Origin: Aphis gossypii
Taxonomy: Eukaryota; Arthropoda; Insecta; Hemiptera; Aphididae
Assembly (NCBI RefSeq): GCF_020184175.1
Contig: NC_065530.1
Location: 45,113,260 to 45,177,259, forward strand
DNA: 64,000 nt
Direction of reading: 5' to 3'
The position numbers were made by a program, and so were the translations under genes. This document shows, piece by piece, positions 50,301-64,000 of the stretch (the stretch's first letter is position 1; every line of letters begins with the position of its first letter). Below the pieces are notes generated by a model that was not told the DNA's origin, made no database searches, and saw only the letters and a program-made list of their open reading frames with translations.

Positions 50301-53300
50301 TCGTTGAATATACAAAATATAAATGGGCTTGCAAAATACAGTCTACTAAATTTACTAAATATTCAATTTCAGCAACAATTATTACGAAGATTACTATATT
50401 ACTGCAATATTAGTAATATTATATGACTAAAAAATATATAGGTTAGGTATCTTATTATTTATTAACTATTACAAAATTAATATCCATATATATTGAAATT
50501 TCCAATTATTTTTTATGAACGGTTCATAATTACATATTTAATATTTATAGTCTTATTGAGTATAGATATAATTATATTTATAAAGGTATTAAGTTAGTAG
50601 GTATATATATGTCAAAGTTCTATTATAATAATAGTTAATTACCTCGTTTTTTGAAATCTTTCCACAGAAATGGACATTCGTCCATCTCATCTTTGGGACT
50701 ATTCCAACATCGTTTAGTCATTTGATTTACAAACATACCAGTTAAAATTGGAACAACGTTTGGAAACGTATTGTCGGCAACTTTAGTGTACCCCTCGAGT
50801 GACATAAATCCATGGGTTTCCAACAAACGATATGTTATAGGCATTGATCGGATAAGATTTAAGCGAGACAGTGAATCAATGGATATTATTAGCACGCTAG
50901 GTTTATCTGGGATATCTGCATTTAGGAATCGTCTCTGACCTTTATCAATCACCATTGCATGAATATCTTTATAAACCGTCGATTTTAATTTATCACCATT
51001 TGGTCTCAATTCACATGTTACCATCATGTATTCGACTGATTTGGGAATTATTTCTGAATCGTTGATGGGATAACATTTTGGTTCAACTCTAAAAAATAGA
51101 TCAAATGTTAGTTAAAATGTTTACTTAAAAGTTAAAACCTAAGGGGACGCTATACAAATACATTCGATGTCTCTGTCTTCTACATTTAAAATATAATTTC
51201 GTTGTTTTTTGTTGTAAAAATAAACCATAAATTCTATGATTACATTATACGTGTTCCTGTCGGCTTTTTCGATAATCTTAATTTAAAAACACTTGTACCA
51301 GTTTTACCTATACAACTAAATATCAAAAAACCGACGTATAAACATGGATAATGCATCGTTTATATATAAGATTCATATTATATATGTTTTTAAATAAGCA
51401 CAATATATTTTCAATTTTTGTATAATCAACTCCAGACGGCAATCGGAAATTTATTTATTGGTATTGCTAGAACGGTGTGACAAGTGAATAAATAAATTGG
51501 TGATATATCAACATTAATAGTTTTAGTATGGAAAAAGTAAAAATATAACAATAATAATAAAAATATATATGTTAGGATAAATTACAATTTGCGTAATGTG
51601 ATGAATAAAACTCATTTTAATATTGATAGATTAATAGATGTATACAATTTTTTCACTAATATATATAAATATTTTTAGCAATATAATAAGTTAATAACAT
51701 TCAACGTATTTCCTCTTCAAATGAAAAGATTATTTTTTATGTATTATATAATTGATTTAAATTCAATTCTTAAATATTTCATGATAAAGACATAGTATAA
51801 TATATAATTATAATAAACCAGACTTTTTTTACAATGTTTTAAATGTTTTAATGTTCATTTAATTAATCATTATGTGGCTATAGCCATTCCCGTATAAACA
51901 GTTTTGAGTTTATTTCTTATGTAGTCTAGTCTATAGACTCTTGCAACAGTAATTGCCGTTTGAACTGTATACTAAAGACCAGTGTTTCCCAAAGGTTATA
52001 TGGGAAAAATTTTGGGAACCACTGTTATAGACTAAACTATTAAACAATATTCTATTACCTACTATACTATACGAGTACCAGACAGTAGACATATATTAGG
52101 TATTATATAGTTTGTATTGTTTATATTTATTTATCATGAATAAAATATAATTTTTTCTCAAGACAATTAAAAACGCATTTAAAACTCTTTGGCAGTTGAC
52201 TTAAAATATAAAATCAAATAATCATAAAACATATAACACTATAACAGTTACTAAGCATTTTGTTGATATCGAAGTGGCTCTTGAGATTTTTAAATAACTG
52301 CCACTTGAATTAAAAAAATAATAATAATTTATTGACACATTGAAGAAGACTTACATACATAGGTGATATAGGTCCCAGAGTAAACTGAATAAAATCTACA
52401 ATAATGATAATGGTTGAAAAACTGTTATAGTTAGAAGTATAGTACTTCGTTTATTACCATAATAAACAATGATTATACGCACTAATTTCTCATTAATTAT
52501 TAGCCTTTGGTTAATTTCCGAATTCAATGTCTCATAGTATATAGTATCTAATTAGAACCAGTCTTAGGTTTTTCACCACCCTAGGCAATTTTAACATTAC
52601 TATATTGGTATTTGGTACTAAATAATATAATAATTAAAAATAAATTTTGTTCATTTAAAATTTTCCGCACCTAAACTAGAGCCGACCTAGGCGTCTGCTT
52701 ATTTTCCTTGGCCGGCCTTATATATAGTATATTATTAAATATAAATTATAAACTAATTATACTTTTTATATAATACGCAAATTATTATCATCATCAATAT
52801 TATCACACATATATTACATTGTCATACTATGATTCTTTAACATTAAAATACAAATATTTATGTAAAGTACCTACTACTATCTTACAAGAAGACGATCATT
52901 TGGAACTTGGAAGTTTAATTTATAAAATAATATAATAATAATTTTACTAATCTTGTTAAAATTATTTAGTGGCATACACATACTTATATATGTGTTACCA
53001 TAGTAGATATATTACGACACTTTCTTGATACAAAAACAAGTAAGATAATAATTAATCGATAAACAAAAATTTTTCAGCTCAGACCCAAACTCTATTCATG
53101 ATTTAATTAAGTATTAAAAAAACTCTAATTTCTACAACAAGATATGAACTATACTTTTATTTAAGACTTAAGTGCTGAATAATAATATCTATCAAATTTA
53201 AGAATGTACCTAATAACTTAAGTTACTGTTGTCTGTCAGACTAATGGCCTCAATTGCCGAGGTTTTTTTTCTGTAATAAAAAGATTAAAAAAATAAGATA

Positions 53301-56300
53301 AAAAATTATATTTTTACACATATATTTAAATTTAACAGTGACGAATTCTCTAGACATGCTCAGAATTAGAAATAAAAACGTTATTAATCAAAATATAAAA
53401 ATTATTTTATAATCAATAATATATTACGTATTTTAAAAGAAATATAATGTGTTACACGAATTCATTTATTTCTGTTATACCTACTTAGGTATCTGTGTTT
53501 ATCTTTATTCTAACATTTAATGATAGATGTGTGCGCAAGCTATACCACCCATAGATTATAGATAATATCTATGATACCACCCTTATTATCGTTGTAAAAA
53601 AACCATACTCCGAGACCCCCTCTACTAGCTGCCACGTATTAATCCCCCGGGGCATGCTCATTCTGTTGAGCTTATTTAACGTAATTTATACAATTTACGT
53701 GTACGAGTAAATGGCATTTTTTTTATTTTAGTTAAAAGAGTTAGTCAAGTGTCAATTACAATTAATATAGTATTATTTAAGTAAGTGCTATTGTATATAA
53801 TATAAATAAAATTAAAGTCTTATTTATAAATAAATACAAACTTGTGTATTATTTATTAATTATAAATTAAATAGAAATATAATACATTATGATAAATGAC
53901 CATGCCTATACATCAGAGTCAGTATTCGCCATTGTTAAATTACATTATGACGTATGATAAACAAATCTTTTATATTTTTTACCTACTATCATCGAGTATC
54001 AAGCTGTTACATACAAAAATATTATGTAAAAATATAAAATTCTGGACTTCAATAGTTTATAGTAATTATACGATTTCTCTTATTTTTAATGTAAATTATT
54101 AGTCTTGAATTTTAATATTTTATAATATAATATTGCAATAATGTAATGTCATCACTTGTTTGGTACTTTTTTTATTTATGTAAATAAATAATAAGTGTAT
54201 TTATTTATGTTTTGTTAGAAATTATATTTTATTGGCCAATACGCAAACTATAATGGGAGTAATACTTTATTCTTATAATAATACTGCAAATTGCAATGAC
54301 ACAATATTTTATGACTCATTATTCAGCAATGAATCTAATATCCAGTAAACAAATTATGGTTATGTTTCGTCATTTTAAACAACGATTAAATGCGAATTTT
54401 AAAGTGCTTAGCTTGTAAAATTAAATTTGAAACATACTTAGTTTTTTTTTCATGAGAAATAATTTGTATTAGGCATTGTAGGTTATACCTACTGAATTTT
54501 GATGTAATCTTTTATGTTCAAATCCATTAGTCATTACTTATTCTAATTATTCAAAAATTATACCTACATAAAATAATTAAAAACCACAAAACTAAACTAT
54601 TCGAGTTTAATAATTATCATACAAATCATATAGTATATACCTAAGCATAAAATAGTGTATATTAAAACAGGGGTAACCAATTTACGGCATGCTTGACTGT
54701 TACAGTACATTATTGATATTATTTAACTGGATACTAGGTATAGTGACTACAGTGAATAGAAATGTATAAATTATTAATGAATAGCATTAACTATTTTTGT
54801 ATACATTTGACTATGAATAATGAATATCCACAGATTGCAAATGCTTACGTTTGACAGTCACTGATAAATAATGATGTAGGTATGTTATACAAAAATCTTT
54901 GGTCTTTAGATGAGTCTGACATTAATATTATAATCTTAACTATTGTTAAAAATTCTGCTGAATGTAAACGCTTTGAGACAATTGAGTAATAAGTTATACA
55001 TGTAACATATTTTATTATTCAATTTTATTTTATGATATTGGTGAATATTGGTAGTAATCTCAGAATTATAGGAATTCATAACAATAACATTATATTATAA
55101 GTTATAAGTGTACTTATGCAATATCTTTTATAGTTATATACTTATTTAGTTAATTTTACTGATTGATAATTTTGAAAAACTGTATTATCTTATACGACAA
55201 TTGACAACTTATATAATATTATATAGTGAAGGTATGTTTCAATGATATTGGTAAATTGTCTATCAAAGATATTACTGATTATAAATTTGAACTAAAGACG
55301 TAGAACCAAAATAAAACTACTAACATCCTATAATCGCTAATCGCATGATGTAAATATGTTGGTTTCACGTATATGAATTATGTGAACGTAAAATAAAATA
55401 AAATACTGGTAAGTATACTCGTAAGTTTTATAATTAATATTACCTATATGGTAAATTGCTAATAAGTGATGATTTAAGTAGGTATTCTATGTATAGTGAC
55501 TATGTACCAATAATAAGTAATACGTATAATCTGCACATTTCGTATTAAAATGAAGGTTTCTCTAGTCACGTTTATGGTATAAAGTATAAACATAATAAAT
55601 TTATTATAAATTGTGTATTTTTCATACTTTAATCACAGACAAAATATGCTAACAAGTGTCACAAGCGCGTGACAAGCGAATCCCATAGTCCTTGATCATT
55701 AATATTAATGATATTATATTGCAGGGATGGCCAACATGAACGTGTTAGCGAGCCACATAGACAAATACAACTATGCCAAGAGTCAAAATATTTATAAATA
55801 TATTTTATATAATTTGATTAATTTTAATAAACGCTTAGGTACCAAAAATTAAAATTTATAACAATAGTAAGTAAATTTTGATTTCATAAATAGGAAGCTA
55901 ACCGCATCTGACTATTATGAGAGCCGAAATTTGGCCACCCCCGTTGTACTGATTGACTTTGACGAGATTTTTTATTTTCTAATTATTTCTACTATATTAT
56001 ATAAAACATCTATATCTATATTATATTGTTTAAACGCTATACGTTAATATTTTTAATATTTTAATTTTTAAATCTCATATTATTAATTATGTTTATGTAT
56101 TATACAAAGTGAAATCTCTGAATAGCAGACACTTTCGGTCACTAAAATTCGTCCGTTATTTGTGGGAATAATTGTTTGAAATTAATACATGTGTAAAAGA
56201 AAAAAAATATGCACTAACATAAATCAAATTATAATGTTATTATTTTATTTTAATGATATTATAATTTAAATATTTCAACAATATGTATTTAAATAATAAA

Positions 56301-58681
56301 TATGAATAAAGGAATGCAAATATAAACATAAATACAATTGTATTCAGTCCAACATTTTTTCAAATATAGATGCTGCAAACACTTGTCATTTTTACGTTAA
56401 AAATAAAAAATTTGATTGTTATATTTATTAAAAACATAAGCCGTCATAATAATATTCAATTTTTTACATAATAGTTAATTATTTAATACTAAAAAAAATA
56501 TTTCTACCTTTAAAAATTAAGGGTGGTGACCTAACCCACCTCCAGTTACAGCCTTGGCCACTATATAACTACATTTATTTCACAATATTATATATATTTT
56601 TTTAATAATATGTACTATGTAGTCACCTAGCTTATGTAAAATGTTTTCAAGTTGTATTATTAAATTTCAATGTTGAATGTATATATATATATATATATAT
56701 ATAATTAATAAACAATACAGAATTTACAAATTTTAATGGTTGTCGGTTGGTACTAGTTAAGAATCAAATATAAATAAATAAATTTTCTGCAGTCATGCCA
56801 GCAAACCATTTTGAAACTACTTGTAAACTGTTTAAAATTTTAGAATTGTCTAATTTATTTTATACCGGGATATGAAATGGCTTGCTGATTCTGAAAATCA
56901 ATTTGTCATAAAATGAGTACATAATTTTCAAATAAATTGATCATAGTATAGAAAAGAAGGACTTCATGTACATTAGTTTTACTCATATAAATACTTACGT
57001 ATTTCGCTATATTCAATAATTAAATACTATATTATAGTTTCTTAGTGTCTATTGACTATTGTTAAAACTGTGTTTAGAACCAAGTGAGTACCGCTTTGCT
57101 GTACGGTAGAAGTTGAGTGGATTACTATGATGAAGTTTGTTAAATTTGAATTCAATAATGATATATCAATGGACATTGCATACGAAACGATTCAGAGAGA
57201 AAATAGACCATCAGCTTAAAAGTAATTTTTATAATTTATATTGTATTCTACTCGTATTTATATAGTTTATTTTACTGTTAATAGTAGAGTATGATGAATT
57301 AATTTTTATCAAAAAATTACATTGTATATAAATTACAATAATACGTTAAATTTTTATATTCCAACAGTTTTTTTGAACTATAATAAAATAAGGAATATTG
57401 TTAACTGTTGTTCATATACTTTCATAGCTTAAATATTATAATATGATTTCATTTAAGATTTAAATTTGAACATAAAATGTCTGTAAATAAGAATTACTTT
57501 TTGTATAACATTTTCAAACCTTATTAGATAAAAACATAGAACAATTTGTATGAATTACTAATAACAAAATAATTTGAAATTTCTAGAGATTTTACAAACT
57601 TTATCAAAATTCTAAATTTATACTTATAAAAATTATCGTGGCTATAAATTTTCGTTATTATTTAATACAATAAATCAGCAGGGTATGCGCGTGGAGCTTT
57701 GTATTAAATTTTCAATCATTTTTGCTATAAGTGAATAATTTATTATCGTCATTTTTAAACATAAAATGAAAATATCAAAATTATGTCTATAAATGACTCA
57801 AAATATTTTGAAATTATATAATTTATAAAATATGATCACAATATTATGAACATTTGGAAAAGATATTAATTTTTTACAATAATTCGATTTCGAGGTTTAT
57901 TCAAAAGAATCGATTTCGTCAAAAACTGGATTTGTTTAATTTTAACTATACAAACGGGTGATCTCAAACAGAAAACATACCTACTTATGATTTTAATATC
58001 TATATGAATTACTAGTTCTACTCATAATCTAAAATAATTTTAGTTTAAGAGCTTGTATATATAAATGCTTACTTGTAACGATCATCATCTTTTGGATTAT
58101 TCTTAAATTTTAAATCATTTCGAATAATTGGAGAATAACAGCAATTAACAATTGATTTTGAAATTTGTGAATTAACTCCATGGTTAATTTTAAAAGTGTA
58201 AGACCATTTATCTACATCGAGGATCACGCTGGTTAATGGTAATGTTGAAAAACACTTTGGGGAATTGCTTTTTTTAATTAAATTTTTTATTGTCTTGTCA
58301 TAGGCACTTATGTTAGGTATTCGGCAATTATCATTCCACACAACATACCCTTCTTTCACGTTATCATCAATTTTAGTTGATATTTTTGAACCTATAAAAT
58401 TAATATAAATAAAATTATTTGAATAACTAATACCTGCTTAAAGTAAATATTGTAGATATATTATAACTTTATAAGATTACAAAATGTACGTTACTATTTT
58501 CAATTGTGATGACTTTTCTATAATATGAATTGTATTCAGCAGAATGGTAATCTATCGAATTTTCAATTTCATAATTGTTATCATTAAAATATAGTAAAAA
58601 CAAAGTTGTCATAAAAATCACGTATAGAATAATTTTGATTGCATCGTTTGTACACTTCCTTACATTATTTTTTTCAGTCAT
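47311..58681 (-). CDS. DUF229 family protein (sulfatase/alkaline-phosphatase-like fold), single-pass membrane protein
   Basis: Exons in transcript order: 58495-58681, 58073-58391, 50643-51088, 48308-48992, 47311-47749; 2076 bases, 691 residues. Exon 1 encodes a short basic head and one hydrophobic segment (IILYVIFMTTLFLLYF), a type II signal anchor. The middle has PSVLIISIDSLSRLNLIRSM and ADNTFPNVVPILTGMF, then KKRGYVTAYVEDEPNMGTYN across the exon 3/4 junction. Exon 4 has FWLNTFSHNDVNTPSAMD, VVLSDHGLRFG (metal-site-like Asp-His-Gly) and CPTCHSLF. Exon 5 starts after DANR with SCEQAGIAPHWCTCDEYEEL and stops after KPDGS. These blocks match the order of the DUF229 family, whose reaction is unknown; an extracellular or Golgi-lumen hydrolase is inferred from fold. 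Exons 4 and 5 are GC-rich, exons 1-3 AT-rich. The exon 1 donor (A|GTAACG) is the least certain junction. Confidence 0.9.
51980..52024. mobile_element. Very short hAT-like remnant
   Basis: Termini CAGTGTTTCCCAAAGG and TTTTGGGAACCACTG are inverted repeats only 45 bases end to end. Flanks CTAAAGAC and TTATAGAC agree at six of eight positions, consistent with a decayed target duplication. Probably an internally deleted element. Confidence 0.6.
52558..52725. repeat. Decayed terminal-inverted-repeat element related to 5132-5190
   Basis: Begins CAGTCTTAGGTTTTTCACC and ends TTGGCCGGCCTTA. The start matches the fragment near 5140, and the end is roughly inverse to that fragment's first bases. No target duplication confirmed. 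Confidence 0.35.
55722..55943. mobile_element. hAT-like MITE in the DUF229 intron
   Basis: Starts CAGGGATGGCCAACATG and ends TTTGGCCACCCCCG, an imperfect inverted pair. Flanking octamers TTATATTG (55714-55721) and TTGTACTG (55944-55951) agree at six of eight positions. Non-coding, 222 bases. Confidence 0.65.
56682..56703. repeat. AT dinucleotide microsatellite
   Basis: An uninterrupted run of about eleven AT/TA units. Confidence 0.85.
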
Positions 58682-61600
58682 ACTTTAAATGTTCTGTAAA
58701 AATAGAACAAACAATTAAAAATCATAAATATTAATCAAGGTTTTCAATAAATAATGACTATCATTTATATTTTATACCTATATAAGTGTAAATAGTTTGA
58801 GATTTGGAGGGGGCCTAAATTTAAGGTCTATACCTGACTTTTATAATACTTTCATAGTTTCATATAATTACAAAACCCTTAAAACCATAATAATTGTAAA
58901 TGTATAGAATATTTTAGCTCCCCCCACTCCAAGCCACAGCTATATGAGTTTATGAATTCAGTGGAATGAAGTTTAGAATTTTTTGTTTCTAAACATCGTG
59001 ATTGAAATGTATACTAGATTAATAGACTAGAAAATAGGTGGTGTTGTAGGGCGTTGTCCAAGGGTGGATAATGAATGAGTTTAATTAGATATATAGTGGT
59101 AGGGTAAAATAAACGATAGGTATACAATATACAAACATCAGGGACGTTACACGCATTGTCATTTTAAGAAGTGGTTGAGTTATACAATGGCTTTCTTGAT
59201 TTATAAATATTTAACACGCCACTATAATAATAATAATTATTATTATTTTATTGAATTAACAATTAGTAGTATTATTAATTAGTTTATTTTAAAATAAAAT
59301 ATGTGGGTAATCAAATAATACGATGTTAAGAGGCCGTTCTGGTAAAAGTGAAACGTGTATAACTCTAAAGAGACGGCGTGGAAAACAAAATATATATAGT
59401 ATCTTAAATTATGTTTACAAACTAAATTTGAACGTATGAGAATTTTGAAATTATTGACTTTCTTAATAATCGGTAAACTGATATCATTACATCAAACATT
59501 TTTGTAATTTAGTATCAATATAGGAACCTTTTTGAATAACCACTTATTTTGTTCAATCATTTTATTTAATATATTATGTTAATCTTTTCTAAAGGAACAA
59601 CATTAATACTAATTTCTAACTTTCTTAAGATATTTAGTAGGTATTTAATTTAAAAAAATCAAATAACAGTTTCAATGTTGAAGTTATTGCATGGCTACCG
59701 CTATTGTTAGTTAAATACTGATTATTAGGTCTGGTTATAATATACATATATATATATTTTTAGTTATTAGTTATTAAAGTGTTATTTTTAAAATCAACTA
59801 TTTAAGTTATAATGAATAAATAAATACCCTATTTATAAGTATGTGATGATTCGATGAAAGTTCATGAAATAAAATATAAAATATTCATATAGTATACACA
59901 CTTATGGTTAGGTACTATTAAGGTATTTAGTTTAAAACATTAAAATAATTCAATTTTTATTTAGGCGAATTTCAAATTTTAATAAATTTAAAAATATACG
60001 TTCAATTGTATACATTATATTGTACATATTTAGGTGTTAAAAAAACTGAAACAATATATATTTTTATTTTATATTTTAAACTAGCATTATAATTAGGTAC
60101 GTACATACTTAGTACAGTACATGAGATCTTAATTAGATATATTTGTTTTATACTGTTGAATGTTTACACGAGTATAAGTTATAAAAAATGGTTAAGAACA
60201 ACAATAAGTAGATCAACATTTCGGTACTTTTAAAATATTTCTAACAAAGAAAAATCATAGGTTTGTAATGTTTGTATATTTATCAACCGGACCTATATTA
60301 CACTTCCTTTGACGATAAAAAAATTACAAAATAAAAAAATGATTCTGTAATACCTTATAACTTGGCCATAACATGTATAATTTAATATTTATGTTATTAT
60401 AAAATATAAATAAATCAATAGATGATACATTAATCATTAATGCCCCCTGATCTTCGATATTATAACCAGAAAATATAAATTAATGTATGACTATATATAT
60501 TATATTTATAAGTATATAATATATTAAATAGAATACCTATGAATTATTTTATTATGACAGAATAACACCTATGAGTATAATAAGTATATATGTATTATTC
60601 AATTATCAGCTATGTTTTATTTAATAATCTGCAACTATTTAAAAAACTAAAATAGGTTATTTACTTATAATAAATAATAATATATTAAAACAAATACTAT
60701 GCAATTTATGAAAATTCTTAATAAATTTGATACCTAACCTATAAATATACATTTATTTTAAAAATTATTGTTATGTAATTACTAATTATAAAATATGTAT
60801 TTTGAAATAAATGTTTATTCTACGTAGGAATCACTATAATTTATAGGTATTTATTAATTTTTATTTGGCTATTTATATATTTTCCCGAAACTATTGTCAT
60901 TTGTACATTACATCAAGTTGACAGGTTGTGTTTACAATAGACAGAAATTTTCATCGGGGAGGACTGGGAGGAGGGGATATAATATATATCCTAAAAACTA
61001 GCTAGTTTTCGTAAAAAAAATTATTTTATTTTTTTCTATTATCGTTATAATATATAAAGTATTTAAGTATACCTATTTATAAAAAAAGGTCATGGGGGAT
61101 CCATCTCCTCATAACCCTTCCTCCTCGTTTACGCCCATGGGTAAATATGTATATTGTTTTATATCATATCGTTTTATATCGTATCGTTTTACAGTATTTA
61201 TAGATGTTTGATTATTCAAATGTATTCTTTATGTATATTTTATATCATACATTCATACATATACATTAATTTATATCAATAATTTAATTAAGTAAAAATA
61301 GGTACAACTATTGTAACTTACGATTTATAACAATAGAATATAGATTATTAGGGTTTAAAGTGCCTATTTTATATTTTATAATCGATAAAATAATAAATAA
61401 TACATTATTAAACTATCCAACTATTCCAGCTGGGGCCTGGGACCTTGCTCCTGGTTGGAGGTACTAAAATAAAATATTATTCCAAAGCGATCCCTTCTAT
61501 GGCTCCACTAATTTATAATTGTAATGTATTTGTTCAATAAAAAATATGTGATTTTATAATATATTACTTACTTGTTGCATTCACGTTAAAATTAAAAATA

Positions 61601-63054
61601 GATAGTTATATAATATAATTATATGAATTAAAACATTTTTACAACATTTACACCCACACACATAAAAAAAATTAAAAATAAAACACTATTATTTTTTCCA
61701 GAGTATTTTACCATTAAAATAAATTTGTATTAAGCATTATTCGAGTAAAATAATAACAATAAAAAAAGATAAATCATAAAATATATTATATTATATTCCA
61801 ATACATTGCGCACAATACTATACATGTTTTATACTAAATATTATATACAATAAATAAGATAGGTTTGTATAATATAATAATTATACCATTATAATATAGC
61901 CATAATAAAGATAAAATAAGAATATAGAATAAGCCCTGAACTGCGGAATTAACGACTGGCGTGTCTGCGCAGTATTGGCGCATTGTGCCATATTATTAAT
62001 ATTTCTACCGCGACACCGCCACTGCTATGTACAGCTGCAGCATTACTACTATAGGTTTTACTGTGTTAATATCACGCTTATCATCATAATAATATATAAG
62101 ATCCAAAATCGTGCAGCGGCAATGATTAAAATAACCTGCGCATAATATAACATTATTATAACACATGCCCATCGGAGTGATCTTTGAAACAATCGTATAC
62201 AATTAGTATACTAAAATAAAAATATTATATATTACGATACGTACATAGGTAACCGTATTTAATATACAGTTCTGCATTGTATAGGCTCGCAATTGCCGCG
62301 GATATGTATCAACCATCAGGGTGGCAAACAGTGGATTATTAAGTTTCTATGTGCAATAAAGTACTTGTATTATTAACATAAGTTTATATAAATCTTTGTA
62401 TCTTTGTATTAACTTTTTATATTATAATAATATTGGAAAAATACCAAAATAGGTATGTAGAAAATTTCATACTTGTGTCTATTAAAATTACACAAAAATA
62501 GATATTATATAAAAAATTTAAAAAAAACATATTGTGATTAGTAAATGATAATATAATTAATTAATTTTTATGTGATACTCACTGTTACTTAACTTCCAGG
62601 CACCAGCTATAGTAATCATAATGAATTATGTTTGTATTATTTAAATTATTAAATGTTAACTAATAATATGCAATCTTTGAAAATATTTAAACGATTTTAG
62701 TATAGTCGTTAATTTTGGAACAATTAAAATCAATTGTTCTATTATCGAAAATACAAAAAAAAAAACAATAATTATTTATAAATATAATTTTTAAGTTTAT
62801 AATTTTTTTTATAAAAAAACAAAGTCAAAATAAGGTATGTACTATGTATATCAATAATAAAAAAAAAAATTCCTTAGAAAAAAACGTGCATTAAAGCCTC
62901 AAACAGTATTTTGTAAGTGTTAATGAAAAAAAAGAAAAGAGATAAATAATTGCTAAATACGTAAAATCTTTGATAAAAAAAAAAAAAGAAAAAAAGTATA
63001 AATAATTAGTAAAGAATAAAAAAATTAATAAAAGTAATAAAAAAAAAGTACATC
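58682..63054. other. AT-rich intergenic sequence right of DUF229
   Basis: Includes the presumed DUF229 promoter at its left end; no core elements identified. A GTTAAGAGGCCGTTCTGG stretch near 59323 resembles the outer end of the foldback element at 20993. From about 62750 to 63050 it is A-rich low complexity. No gene supported. Confidence 0.5.
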
Positions 63055-64000
63055 GGCTAAACTAGATGGAGGAGGATACGAGGGAGGCGAATTGATGCAA
63101 AATAGTGTAAAAGCGAATTGTTATAGACCACTGCAGGTTACCTCTGCAACGTTCTGGTAGACGAGGGTCACGGCCCACGGTATGGGTTTGCTCGAGCACG
63201 AGATAATGCGACGACCACGAGACGGCAGGGGAGGCTCGACAGCTTCGACCCCAAGAGCCTACGGTTGACTACGGCGAGCGGCTATAGTGTGCTTATCAGA
63301 CGATGGTACAGACGACGACTTTTCGACGGGCGACGGAGACCGAAACGGCAGATCGAAGATCTGAGAGTTTGAGCAATTGACGGCCACCGGAGACACAACA
63401 CAGTTGGCTGCGTATCGTCTCGGGACGAACAAGAGAGTCGACGGACCGCACCACAACGCGCCGCGCCGCGGTCCTGATATATACTCTCCTAAGGTTTCCC
63501 CCTTGATTGGCCTGACTTCCCATAGACGGGCGTGTCTATCAACCCCGGTAACAGCCATAGTCACGAACCGCCGGACCCTGTAAACGAGTAGAGTTCCCGT
63601 GGGTCCGGCTCCGCTGACGTCTAACTCAAAATTATATCGTCACTCACCCCGTGCCAAAGTCTCCGCCGTCATCGTCGTAACGAGTCGTCGCCTGAGCTGC
63701 CGCCGGAGTCCTACAGGTACCGTCGGGGCGAAATCGTTTCCCATGCCGGTACCGCTAACCGGTCATCGTCGTTCATCATCGTTCCTCTTCGAATCTCATC
63801 TCTCCGTGAGTGATGGCCGGAAAACGGTTTGGGTGACATACCGCCGTGCACCTCGTCCGTGCTCTGTCTCGTATCACCTTGTGTCGCCGTTATGAATTTG
63901 TGATAGATTCTTCAGTCTTCTACAGTCATCTTCGGAAGTCTGTACGGGTGATGCGAAGTTTACGAGCCGTTGCCGAAACTTCCAGTCCGTCACCTATAAC
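63055..64000. other. Abruptly GC-rich segment of unknown nature, continuing past the right edge
   Basis: The composition changes from A-rich low complexity to roughly balanced or GC-rich sequence near 63055. Overlapping open frames occur on both strands, for example 63259-63564 on minus with VDRHARLWEVRPIKGETLGE and 63599-63895 on plus. None has a family motif I recognise, and the minus frame lacks an ATG at its start. It could be part of a retroelement, a gene exon or a CpG-rich promoter of a gene beyond the window. Confidence 0.35.

Larger units (their letters stand above)
51089..58072 (-). other. 7 kb intron of the DUF229 gene
   Basis: Runs from the donor after exon 2 (AA|GTAAGC) to the acceptor at 51090-51089. 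AT-rich. Holds hAT-like elements at 51980-52024 and 55722-55943, a repeat fragment at 52558-52725 and an AT microsatellite near 56682-56703. The open frame 53896-54102 (plus) has no recognisable product. Confidence 0.75.

Noticed and set aside
54668..54690. CAGGGGTAACCAATTT, hAT-like left terminus
   Set aside because: No matching inverted right end or target duplication found nearby.

Overview
The window reads as nuclear DNA of a sap-sucking insect, most likely an aphid. This is inferred from the very AT-rich intergenic and intronic sequence, short spliced exons with GT/AG borders, abundant non-autonomous DNA transposons, insect-type protein families and an expanded UDP-glycosyltransferase (UGT) cluster. 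No bacterial operons, CRISPR arrays, rRNA or convincing tRNA genes were seen.

Layout from left to right. (1) 634-4884, minus: the 5' five coding exons of an EFHC1-like DM10-domain axonemal protein; its 3' part lies beyond the left edge. (2) 7838-10140, minus: a complete nine-exon WDR12/Ytm1 ribosome-biogenesis gene. (3) 12776-13635, minus: a small two-exon coiled-coil gene I do not recognise. (4) 15903-32383, minus: a UGT locus with one complete four-exon UGT (15903-18009) and four further intact UGT first exons upstream (18351-19175, 21947-22777, 26025-26864, 31550-32383). None of the four has C-terminal exons of its own. All five first exons end in phase 0 and the single set of downstream exons starts in phase 0. 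(5) about 37850-44974, plus: a sixteen-coding-exon AP-1 complex subunit gamma gene with a CpG-rich putative promoter/5' UTR. (6) 47311-58681, minus: a complete five-exon DUF229 gene (sulfatase/alkaline-phosphatase-like fold), convergent with AP-1 gamma and holding a 7 kb intron. (7) 58682-64000: mostly AT-rich sequence, ending in an abrupt GC-rich segment from about 63055.

The most interesting system is the UGT locus. Its geometry is that of alternative first exons (variable N-terminal, acceptor-binding half) spliced onto one constant C-terminal half (UDP-sugar-binding signature, membrane anchor, ER-retrieval tail), as in the mammalian UGT1 locus. Three of the first exons are unusually GC-rich and closely related. 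One looks like a mosaic of the other two, and two carry a duplicated upstream flank with a TTTAAA box 33 bases from an initiator-like motif.

The transposon layer includes several small hAT-like elements with readable terminal inverted repeats and 8-base target duplications, a long-armed foldback element, and a dispersed family whose left end contains an ATGAATGTATTGATTTTACA-like core. Exon borders were assigned by hand. For the complete genes the exon lengths sum to whole codon numbers and match the family lengths.
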